DNA of 64,000 nt from Oikopleura dioica (GCA_907165135.1 OU015570.1:2321525-2385524); one strand, 5' to 3'. Shown: positions 1 to 11,222, counted from the first letter of the stretch. Program-made: numbers and translations. The notes: generated from the sequence alone by a model not told the origin.

Positions 1-115
1 GGGTCTAGTCTATTCGGTAACCCTAACGAACCCTAGCCTATCCCCCTCGGGTAAGACTGTTCCGTCATTTTGCCCAGTGCCCCTAACACTAACCTCAAGT
101 TATAGAAAGTAGTTA
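1..115. repeat. Dispersed repeat A, copy 1
   Basis: CCCTAAC/CCCTAGCC-rich sequence that recurs in the same orientation at 58684-58800. Both copies share GGTCTAGTCTA, GGTAACCCT, AACCCTAGCCTATCCCCCTCG and a TGTTC(C/T)GTCATTT block. It looks telomere-like at first sight but is not a tandem array. It is probably one end of a dispersed element. Confidence 0.7.
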
Positions 116-248
116 AAACTAAAAATGTTTTTATCTTTAAAGTAGGTGTTGAGCAGGACTGGTTATAATTTTGTCTTATTTTATTTCTAGACGACGTGGA
201 AATTGTGTTGGTTCGAGCAAAAAACCCAGGCTCAACTTACTGATAAAA

Positions 249-397
249 TGCGGTGACCTGGGTTCGGCAAACCCAGGCTCAAAAAATTGGCGAGCCTGGG
301 TTTTGAAAATCCCAGACTGAAGAATTGGACGATCTGGGACTGGTAATCCCAAACTGGGCATTTTGAGACTCTGGGTTTAAAAACCCAGGTGACCGCA
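249..397. repeat. Inverted repeat of CCTGGGTT/AACCCAGG units
   Basis: The outer arms GCGGTGACCTGGGTT (near 250) and AACCCAGGTGACCGC (near 383) are perfect reverse complements. Between them are further alternating CCTGGG and CCCAGG blocks, so the stretch can fold as one stem with nested hairpins. The rest of 116-1031 has no gene that I can support; 745-860 holds a fragment of dispersed repeat B. Confidence 0.65.
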
Positions 398-734
398 TAC
401 CACCATCCACCCTCAAGACTAAGTCAATAATTATGAAATCTGGATATTATGTTTTAATGGGTTTTGTTACCCGGTGACGCTAAGTAAGAAGACGGCGACG
501 GGAAGCCAAGAATTCATAAATTTGTACTTTACTGTAGGATCCAGTCCTGAGGTACAGAAATGGGGCAGCAGAGAGAGAGACCTATTAGTAACCGGTCAAG
601 CAAGTGTCACATGGGAAATTGGCGGAGCGGGAGGTATTTGATAGAACTATGCATGTGAGTGTACACTCACCCATAAAGGGAAGAACGATGAGTGACAGTT
701 CTAGCGCAAAGTGAAAAACAGGAATAATTTAAAT

Positions 735-870
735 TTTAATATCAATCGGTGTGGGTGGGGTTGGGGACGTAACTGAGATTGATCAACTCAGAGTTCCAAA
801 CCTCTGTAAAGCTCCTTAAAATTAAAAATCAAGGAACGGGGCTGAAACGGGCCGAAGAAAATATAATGAT
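735..870 (+). repeat. Dispersed repeat B fragment, copy 1
   Basis: Holds GGTGGGGTTGGGGACGT followed about 70 bp later by CTTAAAATTAAAAATC and GGAACGGGGCTGA. The same two blocks occur together at 3040-3175, 36610-36725 and 56225-56665. The second block is the progenitor-like form of the 56-bp satellite unit at 36671-39172. Confidence 0.6.
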
Positions 871-1367
871 AATAAAATAATGAAGTAAAATAATGATTCT
901 TTGTACCGCTGGTACGTTATGTGAACCCGGGCCCGGTGTGCAAATTTTCTTTTTAACCGCGGCCGCCCGCCCCTTATTAAAACATATTTTAAGTATTAAA
1001 TCACCTTAAATTCATAAGTATTGTTAATTTTTTGAAGCTAAAGCGAAGCATTCAAAGCAATCATTCTCTAGAAATACTAAAAGACATTTCGTTTGCGACT
1101 TATCATGCAGACATTGAAACAGTTTGTGCAGGTTTGATAATAAATTTTTCGTTTAAAGGGAAGATAAACAGTGCAACCCTTACTGAAATCTTAAACTCGG
1201 GAATCAATATAAGTAGGGCCCTCGCTCAAAAAATAATTTTTTCAATATTGCTTTTTAGGTCTTTTCATCAATATAAAAGAGAAAGTCTATATCTAGGGGG
1301 TCCACCGTGGGAAAATTCCGTGAAATTCAACCTTCTAAAACATGAAAAACAATTGATGGAATGAGTT

Positions 1368-1957
1368 CCTTAGACGCGCTTTTTTACGGTTGGATTCTTA
1401 TAACTTTTGATAGAGCTAACCATATCTGAAGTTTTGGGATCAAAATGATTCTCTCGAAAAACTTTAATTTTCCAATGCATTAGATTTTGAAAATTAAGTA
1501 CCAATTTTCCGGAAATGATTTCAGGTACTCCAAAATATTTTAAGATCGGGACGAAACTAGTACCAAAAGATCGCCAGAAAATTTCATGAAGAATGATACC
1601 CAACTTGCTTCTTTTCGAACATGTCCTTACAAAATAGACGGTTATCGGATTTCAGTACTTTTGGGTATCTTGAGCTATTGATAAAATGCTCAAAAAGATA
1701 GATAATAGTCTGGTTATAGTATCAATCTTCATGAAATTTTCTGGCGATCTTTTGGTACTAGTTTCACCCCGATCGAACAACATTTAGGGGTACCTAAAAT
1801 CACTTCCGGAAAATTGGTACCTAATTTTCGAAATCTAATGCACTGGAAAATTTTTATTTTTAGAGAGGAGCATTTTGAGCCCAAAAACTCCAGGTTTGGT
1901 TAACTCTATCAAAAGTTATAAAATCCAACCGTAAAAAAAGCGCGTCTTAGATGATGA
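1368..1957. mobile_element. Fold-back element 1
   Basis: About 233-bp arms (1368-1600 and 1721-1957) are imperfect reverse complements and start with AGACGCGCTTTTTTACGG. The spacer is about 120 bp. There is no convincing coding region; open frames here come from the repeat arms. Such structures are fold-back DNA transposons or long-TIR MITEs. I did not find an unambiguous target duplication. Confidence 0.8.
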
Positions 1958-1994
1958 GGATCATTCTTTTTCATTATGGCAACCCACAGATAAG

Positions 1995-2708
1995 TTTCGA
2001 AAAATGTTTTCAGACCAAAAATCATTTTTAACTGTTAGTGCCATCTTCACCGCCGTCTCAAACCGAGTCGAATGGTATATGTATCGCTTGAAAATTCTAG
2101 AGTTTCGGGTACTTCCGGTCAGATTTACGAAATTCTAGTATTCTACTGCCGTTTTTGATACAGAAATGGTACTATGGCATATAGCATGTCAAAATGACCG
2201 CTAGGACGTGAGGAGTGCAGGGGTCTCAAAAAAGTACTTTTGCAAAGAAAAGTACCTAAAAATAATTATTTTGTGATTTTTAGCACTAAAAATATCGAAT
2301 TTCACGGAATTTTCGATTTAAATGTAGTTTTCTTTGTAGATTTATTTTAAAGAGATAAAACTTGATTATCCATCTGCTTTCTGCCCGAAAAAATTAATAA
2401 TTGATATTTTTAGTGCTAAAAATCACAAAATAATTATTTTTAGGTACTTTTCTTTGCAAAAATACTTATTTTTTGAGACCCTTGCACTCCTCACGTCCTA
2501 GCGGTCATTTTGACATGCTTTATGCCATAGTACCATCTCTGTATCAAAAACGGCAGTGGAATACTAGAATTTCGTAAATCTGACCGGAAGTACCCAAAAC
2601 TCTAAAATTTTCAAGCGATACATATACCGTTCGACTCGGTTTGAGACGGCGGTGAAGATGGCACTTACAGTTAAAAAGTGATTTTTGGCCTGAAAACATT
2701 TTTCGAAA
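1995..2708. mobile_element. Fold-back element 2
   Basis: Two arms of about 305 bp (1995-2300 and 2402-2708) are near-perfect reverse complements around a spacer of about 100 bp. Shared words include CCGTCTCAAACCGAGTCGAA and CACGTCCTAGCGGTCATTTT. It is non-coding and unrelated in sequence to fold-back element 1 next to it. Confidence 0.85.
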
Positions 2709-4400
2709 ATCATCCCAAAATTCCTATTTCATCCCTTTAATTTTAAGGCTTAAAATTCAATTTTTGCTCGAGCTAGCACTTTTTGCGTTTTAAAAGTTCC
2801 AAAAGACTCCAACTTGAAACCATAAGAATTGTAATCTACAGAAAAAATTCTATTTTCTGATAGGTGAATCGTATTGTGCACTCGTATTGTGCGAAAAATT
2901 CAAGAGCCAATTCTTTCTCCAAAATCGCTTCTCTGTCCAATCTGAGGTGTTCGATTCCCGACGATGACACTTTTTTTTACTCTTTTTTTTATGTTATTAC
3001 GGTCCAGAATAATAATCTTTTGAATAAAATACACGTCTCGTGATCAGAGGGGGCTCTGGTTTTTATTTAAAATGGGCTTGACAAAGGAAGTCGTTCTTTG
3101 ACTTTTGACTTGGTAACCAAGTCTTGGTTGATGATTTCATGAGTTTTGTCCCCAACCCCACCCGCTCCCTTAGTTCTGAAATCCTTATTATTTCGTATTA
3201 TTAGCATTTTCTGGTTTTAATATTTTTCGGAAGGAGGAAATTTGCTAGCTAATAAATTTTGATAGAAAAATTCAAAATTTTTTCATTTTCTGTTTTTTGG
3301 TCTGATCGCTCAGGATAGATCCTTAGAGCTTTTTATGATCATTATTATGATCAGAGATCATCAGCGATCAAATTCATGCGACAAAACCCTATCTACGTGA
3401 AAGTTGAGAAAAATCATATTTTGACCCCATGTGACCTCACCTGACCTTTGATGACACCAAGTCACATGTCAAAATGATCAGTGGATCATAGGCTTTCTAT
3501 CGATGTGTCATAAAGATCTCAAAGAACTGAGTAAAACAAGCTAAATTTCAACCTAATATGAAAAGTGGTTAACGAGTTATGAACAGAGTTCCAAAAACGC
3601 AAAATTTTCGCGTGCACGTGCGTGCGCGTGCAGAGAAATTCAAAATTTCGCGTGCGCGTGCGTGCGCGTGCAGAGGCAGTTTTCGAACAAGCGTGCGCAC
3701 GCGTGCATGATCGTGCGCGTGCAAAAACTTATAGATAAATAAAATTTATCATACGAAATAAAAGTTTTTTAGGGAAATTTGTTGAGATAGTCAAAAACGG
3801 CTTCGTACTGATGATACTGTCTGAGTTGCACAACTCGTTCGCAAGTTATTCGGTTTCGTTTTGGGTCTCGGTGATATTGTGATGTACCGCTTAACTCCCG
3901 CTCCAACTGGCTTGTACTTCCGGGCAGGCGAGAATCTATATTTTTATTTTTATGCCTTCACATGAAAATTTTTTATACCGTTAATGCAAGTCGTCGGAGC
4001 CGAGGAAACTTAGACGAAACTTTGTGATCATTCCAAAATGCTCGCATTGTCGTAGATGCATTGTAAACATCGTTTTTGTCCACGTCACCATTTTTTGTGT
4101 GCTTTTCCACTCACCTTGAATTATTTTTTCATATCTTAAATAAAAATTATAAGTGAAGTAAAGGAGTTTATTGCAGATCGATTTCGGTCAAAGGACCATC
4201 TTCAGTGCAGAGAATTAAACTATCTGAAAAAGTAAACCAAACATAACTACCTACCGTCTCGGAGTTGCGGACGAACTAGTATTCCTTGAATAAAAATAAC
4301 TGATGCTCTCTAGTGTTCTAGAGATAAACGATCATTTGGGAGTTTTTGTGATTTTCAGAGGCACCAAATTGGTTTCAGTAATTGCCTCTGAATACGTAAA
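2709..4400. other. Non-coding stretch with repeat B and alternating purine-pyrimidine tracts
   Basis: No coding frame is supportable. It contains a pol III B-box-like word (GTGTTCGATTCCC, 2948-2960) before T runs, an inverted copy of dispersed repeat B (3040-3175), and at 3606-3721 three tracts of alternating G/C/T/A such as GCGTGCGCGTGCGTGCGCG, which favour left-handed DNA. The rest is plain AT-rich sequence. Confidence 0.5.
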
Positions 4401-4466
4401 CAAAAATAATATCAAGGGATTTGTGTTTTACTTGCTTGTTTAGTCGTGGTCCCCTTAAGCGAATCT

Positions 4467-5116
4467 CTAAAGCCTCAAATTGTACTCGCGTTTTATATTC
4501 AAAATTTGAATGTAAGACTTTGAATTTCTCGCGAAGAAATGCGAATCGATTCTCAAAATTATCAATTCGCCGTAAGTCATCAAATCTTGACTTAAACTAT
4601 TCGCAAAAAGACGTATGGCTTTAGATTGCTGTAGATTTACTCGGTTGTTGATGATCAATGCATCTATTACGTTAATTTTCGCATTTGCCTATATATCTTA
4701 CTCCACAACAACAAGTAAATAAATAAACACAGTTAAGGGCGTTCTTTTGTTCTGTTTTGGGCATCAGATGAGATATAAGTAGGTTTCTTATCGATAGGCA
4801 GCGGTGGGCAAAATGGATATTGAAATAAGGTAAAAATTTATTAATGAGTTTGCGTAATTCTCGAGTTATTTTTTGAACCCGATGGGAAGTATAAGGGATG
4901 CGTAAGGTAAAATTATTCGATGGGTTTACACGTTTGTCTTTTTCCCAATCCGTTTTTCTATCACTACCATTTTGAACCCGATCAATCGCCGCATTAACTA
5001 CTTTTTCGGGATAACCTTGGCTGCTGTATTTTTCGGATATTGCAATAATTTCAGATTTAAGATTATAGGGATTTACTGTCTTTATATCCCGATCAATCGG
5101 GTTGCCACTTGAGTCT
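4467..5116 (-). pseudogene. Penelope-like element, C-terminal part with GIY-YIG endonuclease
   Basis: On the minus strand this stretch reads, with stops and frame changes, as the end of a Penelope-like reverse transcriptase followed by a GIY-YIG endonuclease. A linker with the GYP motif (EKYSSQGYPEK) lies near 5000. The hallmark VYLFTCCCGVRYIGK lies near 4690-4735, and a last block ending in KSYIQILNIKREYNL lies just before the stop at 4467. Penelope-like elements use this endonuclease, fused behind the RT, to cut target DNA. The frame is broken at least twice, so the copy is dead. The preceding RT lies at 8026-8274, 8674-8799 and 16513-16890, separated by three insertions. Confidence 0.8.
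5064..5116. repeat. 53-bp direct duplication, left copy
   Basis: Identical to 7973-8025. The two copies bracket the 2.86-kb insert at 5117-7972 and lie in the Penelope coding region, so one copy is ancestral and the other was made by the insertion. Confidence 0.85.
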
Positions 5117-7972
5117 TAGTCGCTCGAGCTTGGCGAGGCGCTCCTCAAGTGCACTCGAGCCCAGTACATAAAGAGCTGTACCCCACCCGGAAAATCAGAA
5201 CAGCTTGAAAAGACTCAATGGGCATAAGCTTATACAAGACTTATATTACTGTTCCAATAAACTCTGAGAATTTATATAGAGTCATTCTTTGACAATCAGA
5301 TAGAGATAGTAAATCTCTACAATGGTGTCAGAAGTGTTTAAGAACAGCGACTCTAAAAACTGCTGCGCATAAACGACGCAGACAGGTAAGCACAATAGGT
5401 GCCCGATTAAAAATCGAAAGAAATGACCAGCATAAGCAAGACTGGCACGGAAACCAACTAGTCCGCATTGTCGCGATCACCCAACGACCAGCCAAATGCT
5501 GAGCAAGCGCATTATTATGCCGATATTGGTGCGAGAGTTAAGTCTTTGAAACTGACACTCAAACCGTAGAAACAACAACAGCGACTCTATAAACTGCTGC
5601 GCACAAAACGACGCAGACAGGTGAGCACAATAGGTGCCCGAATTCAAATCGAAAGAAATGATCAGATAAATACTGGCAGGTACAACAACGAGCAAATGAC
5701 TCGGCAGATCGCTGCGCATCAATGACGCAGACGAGAAAAGCACGGAATGTGCTCGATATGGTAATCGAAAAGACAAGACCAGCGCAAGACTGGCACACTA
5801 TTTAAATGATCCACAATCGCGAGATCAAGAAGCGACCAGCCGTAAGCTGAGCATAGGCAAAATTTGAAAAAAGCCGTGCGAGGGTTAAGTCTTTGACACT
5901 GACCCACAAACGAGACCGAACAAACAGATTACGCTGAAATAAGGATGTTAATCAACTAACGGCTTATTTCAGAGCAAAAATGCTTGGAAAAAGATCACTA
6001 CTGGCAGGTACAAACACGAGCCTGCGACTCGCCAAATAGCTGCGCATCAATGACGCAGACTGGTTAAGCACGGTAAAGTGCTCGGTTAATAGAAATCGAA
6101 AGAATAACCAGATAAATACTGGAATGAACCACAACGAGACAACGACTCGATTAACTGATGCGCATAGAATGACGTACACAGGTAAAGCATCTGAACTGCT
6201 CGAAAAAAAAACCAGAGAAATGACCAGATCACTACTGGCATTAATTAAATGACATTGATGGGTTAAGCATACAAAGTGCTCGATTAGAAGGAAATCGGAA
6301 AAGAGACCAGCGTAAGACTGGCATGTACAATTAGTCCGCATTGTCGTGATTATATAGCGACTAATGATATGAATCAATATTATCTCGAGTTTAAATTGAT
6401 CGAAGGGAGCAATATTCTTAATATCGACAAGTCGAATAAACGGCGAATAGATATAACACGTATCCCTTAAATTTCCGGTGTCCCTGTATGTGTCTTTGGT
6501 TAATTAATTAACCGCAGCGAGTTGTAAACTGCAACAGATTTTTATACCTCTAACGACTCCCTTGAAAATTCAAATGACGATCCCGGCCAGGTCGTTCATT
6601 AGGATAGCCAATATATAGGCCTTAATATTGGCATGGTAGTGGAAAGATGCTCCCTAGTCTTCTTGTGGACACCAAAAAGGAGAAGTCACGGGAAGAACAC
6701 ACCCGAAATAAATCATTCAAATTTCGAGATAAAAGTTTCAAGCTGGTAGACCTTATAACGGTTCTGCCAAGAGAATATGGAGTAAAGATCTACTTTCTGG
6801 CAATATGATTATTTATCGTTCTATTGGAATCTTCAAATCCAATGACGAGTCCCCAAATAATCAAGGTAGAAAACAATGCGCATTTGTGGTACTGTAGTGT
6901 GAATAGTAGGCTACAGTAGAATTAAAGCCCGTAGTAAAATAAAAACCTACGTTGATGAAAAAAGCCAGTTGATGAAAAAAGTAGATATCTAGAGCTCACC
7001 CCTGGGGAGAGGGCGCATAACGTCGAACTAGTTCTAGAATACTCTAAACTTACAAACAGATAATTGACGCCGCAACAAAAGGTATCAGCTCCACTTTCAA
7101 AATAATTCTATAATTGAATTCTTTATTGAAAGGTTTTGTCAAAATTTTTGACTTAAGAAGCGTCCTAAAAACTTACTCTAAATTAAAGAGTCAATGTTGT
7201 CGCACAAGTCTCGTTTGTTCCAGAAAAGGATCATTGAAAAATGACTGTCCGAAAAGAATTTAAACAACGAAGAAGCGTAACAAAAAGAGCAACGCTGTTT
7301 CCAATTGATAATTGATAACCAATTATCCAATTCCATAAATTCATAAATCGTTATGAAATTATATGCAAAAGTGCTAGAGTACGAAAGAAAATACCAAATG
7401 AAAAAGTGAGAATGAGCAGATGAGACACTCGCCATTGATCCGAAAGGATAATTCTATTGAAAAAAAAAACTTTAGGAGTGAAAGAACCGAAAATGGAAGA
7501 TTATTTAACTTCCCGAAAAACATAACCAAAATCGAAAATCGTATTAAATAAGCCATTGTGAATGAGCGAAATAAGATTTCTGCTCCCGCGAAATATATGT
7601 AGGACTGTCAATCTTGACAGCAGACAGCCTTCGTACGAAAAGCGCACAGAATAAAAATATATCTGCCCGCGCAAGAGGGAAGGGATAATGAGAAGACGAT
7701 CGACACAAGAGCACCTGCAGACTGTTAAAAAAATGGAAGTGCATAATTTAGCTGATAACCAACGAATATCATACAATATTTGACCTGAAATGCAAAATCG
7801 ACCATCTTCAATCGTTAATCACAAACCTAAATATTCAACTCCAAAATTGGCCGCCTATCTCTTTGAGTTTTCACAAGAAAAAAAAATCTCGGCAGCTCAT
7901 AAGCATTTCTGTTCAAAATGGATTATTGTTGTTCACACATCCGCTATCTGCGTTGCCGGAGAGGGGGAAAAG
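5117..7972. mobile_element. Unclassified 2.86-kb insertion in the Penelope element
   Basis: The insert is flanked by a perfect 53-bp duplication. It starts TAGTCGCTCGAGC and ends GGAGAGGGGGAAAAG. I found no terminal inverted repeats, no LTR pair and no recognisable protein. It carries the stem-loop array at 5340-6375 and, just before that, AATGGTGTCAGAAGTG, which looks like a retroelement primer-binding region. The remainder (6400-7970) is AT-rich without a credible gene. A long target duplication fits a retrotransposed, partly non-coding element, but a tandem duplication or assembly event is also possible. Confidence 0.55.
5340..6375 (+). repeat. Array of about six diverged stem-loop modules
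   Basis: A module of about 108 bp recurs at about 5344, 5577, 5693, 6020, 6141 and, in part, 6250. Each has four short hairpins in fixed order: CTGCG..CGCAG, AGCAC..GTGCT, CGATT..AATCG and CCAG..CTGG. Loops differ freely between copies while stems are kept, for example AGCACGGTAAAGTGCT and AGCATACAAAGTGCT. A second module type (TCCGCATTGTCG...AGTTAAGTCTTTGA) alternates at 5458, about 5805 and 6333. This is the pattern of a repeated structured RNA. Function unknown. Confidence 0.65.
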
Positions 7973-8025
7973 TATAGGGATTTACTGTCTTTATATCCCG
8001 ATCAATCGGGTTGCCACTTGAGTCT
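7973..8025. repeat. 53-bp direct duplication, right copy
   Basis: Identical to 5064-5116. It is the other edge of the 5117-7972 insertion. On the minus strand the Penelope frame runs from 8274 into this copy. Confidence 0.85.
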
Positions 8026-8274
8026 AATAAATCCACGTTTCATATTTGCAGGCGCGCAATCATCTAGATAATGTATTGGAACCGTACGCTTTTGAAAACT
8101 ACGTATCTCAAGAGTGCCGCAGCAGTGGGGAGCACTACTGCTAGTGGGAGAAACAAAGAGCTCAAAGTCCAAAAATTTTAATTTTGTTTCGATTGGATAT
8201 TCGACCGTAACTTTAATTTTTTCATTTAAATTTTGAAAAACGTTTAAAATTTCATCTAAATGTCCTTTTTTATA
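8026..8274 (-). pseudogene. Penelope-like reverse transcriptase, C-terminal part
   Basis: The minus strand reads GHLDEILNVFQNLN, then KLKFLDFEL and a FQKRTVPIHYLDDCAP block. This is the thumb side of Penelope-type reverse transcriptases (long N-rich helix, LxFLDxxL, then R/K-x-T). The frame joins the YLDD-containing stretch at 8674-8799 across the MITE at 8275-8671. Confidence 0.85.
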
Positions 8275-8671
8275 CAGTGAAAACTCAAAAATTGGCCGGA
8301 TTTCAGATCCAAATTTCCGAAAAAAGCGGCCAAATTTTGAGTTTTTTGCCGGGTAGCCAAGCTTCCTCTTCAAAAAAGCAAAGTTTCGAAATTTTCGAAT
8401 TTGGGCATGATTTTCACGTTTTTGATGTATTTAATTCAATTTTTCTGCTTGTTCTAAGTCATTTTTATCAAAATAAAGTTATTTTAGATGATTTAAACGC
8501 TTCAAAATAGCTTAAAATGGTCAGAAAGACCAAAATTTTGGTCTATTTTGATGCAAATTTTTTTATTTTTGAAAAAGCGGCCAATTTTTGAGTCTTTTTC
8601 AGATTCAAAATTCAGCCAATTTCGATCAAAACCGGCCAAATTTAGAGTAGGCAAATTTTGAGTTTTCACTG
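8275..8671. mobile_element. Mariner-type MITE, copy 1
   Basis: 397 bp with terminal inverted repeats CAGTGAAAACTCAAAA(A/T)TTGG, flanked by TA on both sides (8273-8274 and 8672-8673), which is the Tc1/mariner signature. It is non-coding. It sits inside the Penelope RT just after the YLDD motif, and removing it with one TA restores the frame. An inverted second copy lies at 57732-58127. Confidence 0.9.
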
Positions 8672-8673
8672 TA

Positions 8674-8799
8674 CACTAAAAACGTATCGTCAAGATACCT
8701 TTTGTATAAATGAATAATTCCTCTCTGAATGAACTGTTCGACTGATTTACGTTCCAAATAGTCTAAAAACAGACCCGCAGGATTTGGAGACACTGAGTC
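8674..8799 (-). pseudogene. Penelope-like RT palm with YLDD catalytic motif
   Basis: The minus strand gives SPNPAGLFLDYLERK and then LYKRYLDDTFLVY. YLDD is the catalytic motif of the RT palm. The frame is continuous with 16513 onward once the LTR element and one copy of its 4-bp duplication (AGTC on plus) are removed, so the insertion boundary is exact. Confidence 0.9.
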
Positions 8800-9792
8800 T
8801 ATGGTGGTTTTATACTGAAAGTAATTGGAACACGGGAATCAATCTCGAATATGTTTATTAATCCTGATAGGTATGAGCAGAAAATAATAAAATATATATA
8901 TATTGATGAATTTAAAAAACTTTTTGCAGGCAAAATCCTGACTTTGCCTGTTTTTATATTCAGCAGAAAGCCCGTAAAATTCTGAGTCGACTGCACTAGA
9001 TTCAGACCGAAATCCTCAGAGGATGACGTCATAAATTACGCTAGAAGTTAGCAAAAATGGCCATTTCGGGCAAACTTTGAGTCACTTTTTTTCGACTTTT
9101 TTGACGGAGTTTTCTCATGTTCTATAGCTCAAATTGATTCTTATGAAAAACTGTACTAAGGTTTTTCATAAGTTTTCATTTCCTCGAAATTTTTTTTTCG
9201 GAAAATTCTAGAGCCAACTTTTTCAAATTTTTTTTCCTAATCCGTAAAAACCTAAGTACAGTTTTGAATAAGCTTTCATTTGAGCTATCGAACAAAGAAA
9301 AATTAAAGCAGGAACGCAGTTAAAATAAGACTCAAAGTTTCGGCTTTTTGGAACCTTCTGACGTCATTTGTGACGTCATTCTCTAGAAAATTTCGAAAAC
9401 GAATTGGTTGAATCGACTCCAAATTTTACGGGCTTTCTTTAGAGCTGAAAATCTAACCACCTAAGAATTTAGCTTGCAAAAAGTTTTTTTAATTCATTAT
9501 TATATTTTATGTTATACCTGTAAAGTCAGGGAAAAGAATAATAAAATTATAGAGGTACAGTCGTTTTTATAGTGTAGGACACCACCCATCGGTGGCACGG
9601 ACTTAGACTTGGTCGTATGAACTCGGCGTTGGCCATATCGCCAACGCTGGAATAGAGAGGGGCGAGCTGTCAAGGTATGAGTGAGTGAAAGCCTTGGCGT
9701 TGGGCGCGTCACGCCTCACTGAGCATAATTACGTTTACCACGCGCGCTAGAATTCCATATTTCGAAGCGAAAACAGTAGGAAAACCACTACA
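8800..9792 (-). repeat. 3' LTR of LTR retrotransposon 1
   Basis: Matches the 396-bp LTR at 16117-16512 closely in its two outer parts (8800-8902 and 9503-9792). The middle is a nested MITE. The polypurine tract AAAAAGGGGAAAATA lies directly next to its 5' end on the minus strand (9793-9810). Confidence 0.9.
8903..9502. mobile_element. Fold-back MITE nested in the 3' LTR
   Basis: About 600 bp absent from the other LTR. Ends GATGAATTTAAAAAACTTTTTGCA and TGCAAAAAGTTTTTTTAATTCATTA are inverted repeats. The interior is also a long imperfect palindrome (AAAACTGTACTAAGG against CCTAAGTACAGTTTT; GATGACGTCA against TGACGTCATT). Exact ends are uncertain by a few bases because the target is TATA-rich. 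Confidence 0.8.
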
Positions 9793-9810
9793 TATTTTCC
9801 CCTTTTTATT
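9793..9810 (-). promoter_or_regulatory. Polypurine tract of LTR retrotransposon 1
   Basis: On the minus strand AAAAATAAAAAGGGGAAAATA abuts the TG of the 3' LTR. This is where plus-strand DNA priming occurs in LTR retroelements. Confidence 0.75.
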
Positions 9811-9844
9811 TTTGAAGCGAAGCGTCCGTTGAGCGTAGAAATAT

Positions 9845-10144
9845 TTATTGTTCTTCGATGAAGTCCCAAACATTTTCTGGTAGAGAATTATGCTGGATGG
9901 AGTTTACGACTTGTAGAGATTCCGAATGTGAAATTTCTGCATGATTGATTCGGTAAGTCGAGAAATTGTGAGCAAGATCATTTGTGAAAATTTTGATGCG
10001 AGTCCTCGCGTATTTGAGCTGGTCGACAATTGATTTTGAATCGGCTTCTAGAAATTTGAAAGCGATCCTTGAGGTGTAATATCGTTTTTCATAGATTGTT
10101 TGAAATTGTCTCATTAATTCGATGCGAGTGTTTTTATCGACCAA
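9845..10144 (-). CDS. Unknown retrotransposon ORF near the 3' LTR
   Basis: A 99-residue open stretch rich in charged residues and probably helical (IELMRQFQTIYEKR, VDQLKYARTRIK), directly inside the 3' LTR. The coding-like sequence continues upstream to about 10300 with one in-frame stop. No known domain recognised and no membrane segment. It could be the remnant of an extra ORF behind pol. Region 10410-11220 upstream is mostly non-coding; 10560-10915 repeats ATGTCCACAAAAGTGG-like words. Confidence 0.4.
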   Translation of the reverse strand: MVDKNTRIELMRQFQTIYEKRYYTSRIAFKFLEADSKSIVDQLKYARTRIKIFTNDLAHNFSTYRINHAEISHSESLQVVNSIQHNSLPENVWDFIEEQ

Positions 10145-11222
10145 AAGCTGATAGAGAATTGCTGTCTCGCTTATCCAGTTGAGAAAACTGTCATGATTTT
10201 AAAAAAGCAAATCCTGGAGGTGGTTGATATCAAAGTGAAAGTGATCTTTAAGGGACTTAGCTTCGTTTTTCAATTCTTCAAGTGAATTGGAATAGTGACA
10301 TCAAAGAGAGCAGGAATGATAAAGCGTTGAATTAGCCGCTTTGGAGGAGCGTCGTTGAGCAGGAAGAAATCATTTTGAAGAGAGGTCATTTTCGATTTTT
10401 TTCTCTTTAAAAATAAGTATTGGACCGACCAGTACTCCTTTCAGAACCATTTTTTTCTAAGGCTAGAATGCGCCATCGAGTGTTTCTTCCGGACGTTGTG
10501 AGGTCATTCCGATGTCTTTTCTTGTGGACATTCGTGACCAGTGATAAGTAGTCAAAGTCGTGAGTTGGGAAATATTCGGAAAAATGTCCACAAAAGTGGG
10601 CAAGGGTTCCCAAAAAAATGTCCCGCCGTAGTGTATTAAAATTTTTTCAAACATAAGTTTTTATAGAAAAATGACAAATTTCATTCTTGAAACGCCTTTC
10701 TCTTGCTTATGTTTATGTTTTTTCGACAAATTTAACAGCTTTAGCCCTTCATTTCACAAAAATAACCCTTGATTTTCGAAAAAAAATATGCTATTATTGC
10801 CTCTAAAATTTTTTTATCAGGAAAAATGTCCACAAAAGTGGAACATTATCTTTGCAATAGTGTCCCACGTAAACCCCTTAAAATCAAGAAAATGTCCACA
10901 AACTTGGGGTCCACAAAAGAGGAAAAAAACTGTATGATAATTTGCTTGTGACTAGTAATTAGAAGCAGATGTTAATTATTCTACTCTCTTGTGAAAACTA
11001 TGAAGCTAACGAGCGAAATAACTTCAAACTTAAATATCAGGCATGTGAGCTTTTAAAAGATTAAGTTCATGAAAGTTTTAATAGGGATAAATTGAGCCAA
11101 CGAGCAGGGCAATGATTGTAATAAGCTTGTGAACTAAGTATTAAAGCTTGTTTCCCTATCGTTAAGAATATGTAAAGCTATTGAGCGAAGCTTTGAGCTG
11201 AACTTGTGAGTTAAATGCCTAA

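Noticed and set aside
1-115. True telomere at the window start
   Set aside because: CCCTAAC-like words are not in tandem and the same block recurs internally at 58.7 kb.
1032-1364. 110-residue plus-strand ORF
   Set aside because: No ATG at its start, no known motif, surrounded by repeats; coding not supportable.
5559-6377. Cys-rich minus-strand ORFs at 5.5-6.4 kb
   Set aside because: They are translations of the stem-loop array; repeated Cys and Ser residues come from repeated DNA words, and frames shift between modules.
9512-9712. ORFs at 9512-9712 and 16232-16432 with near-identical proteins
   Set aside because: They lie within the two LTRs of retrotransposon 1; the similarity is that of the LTR DNA.
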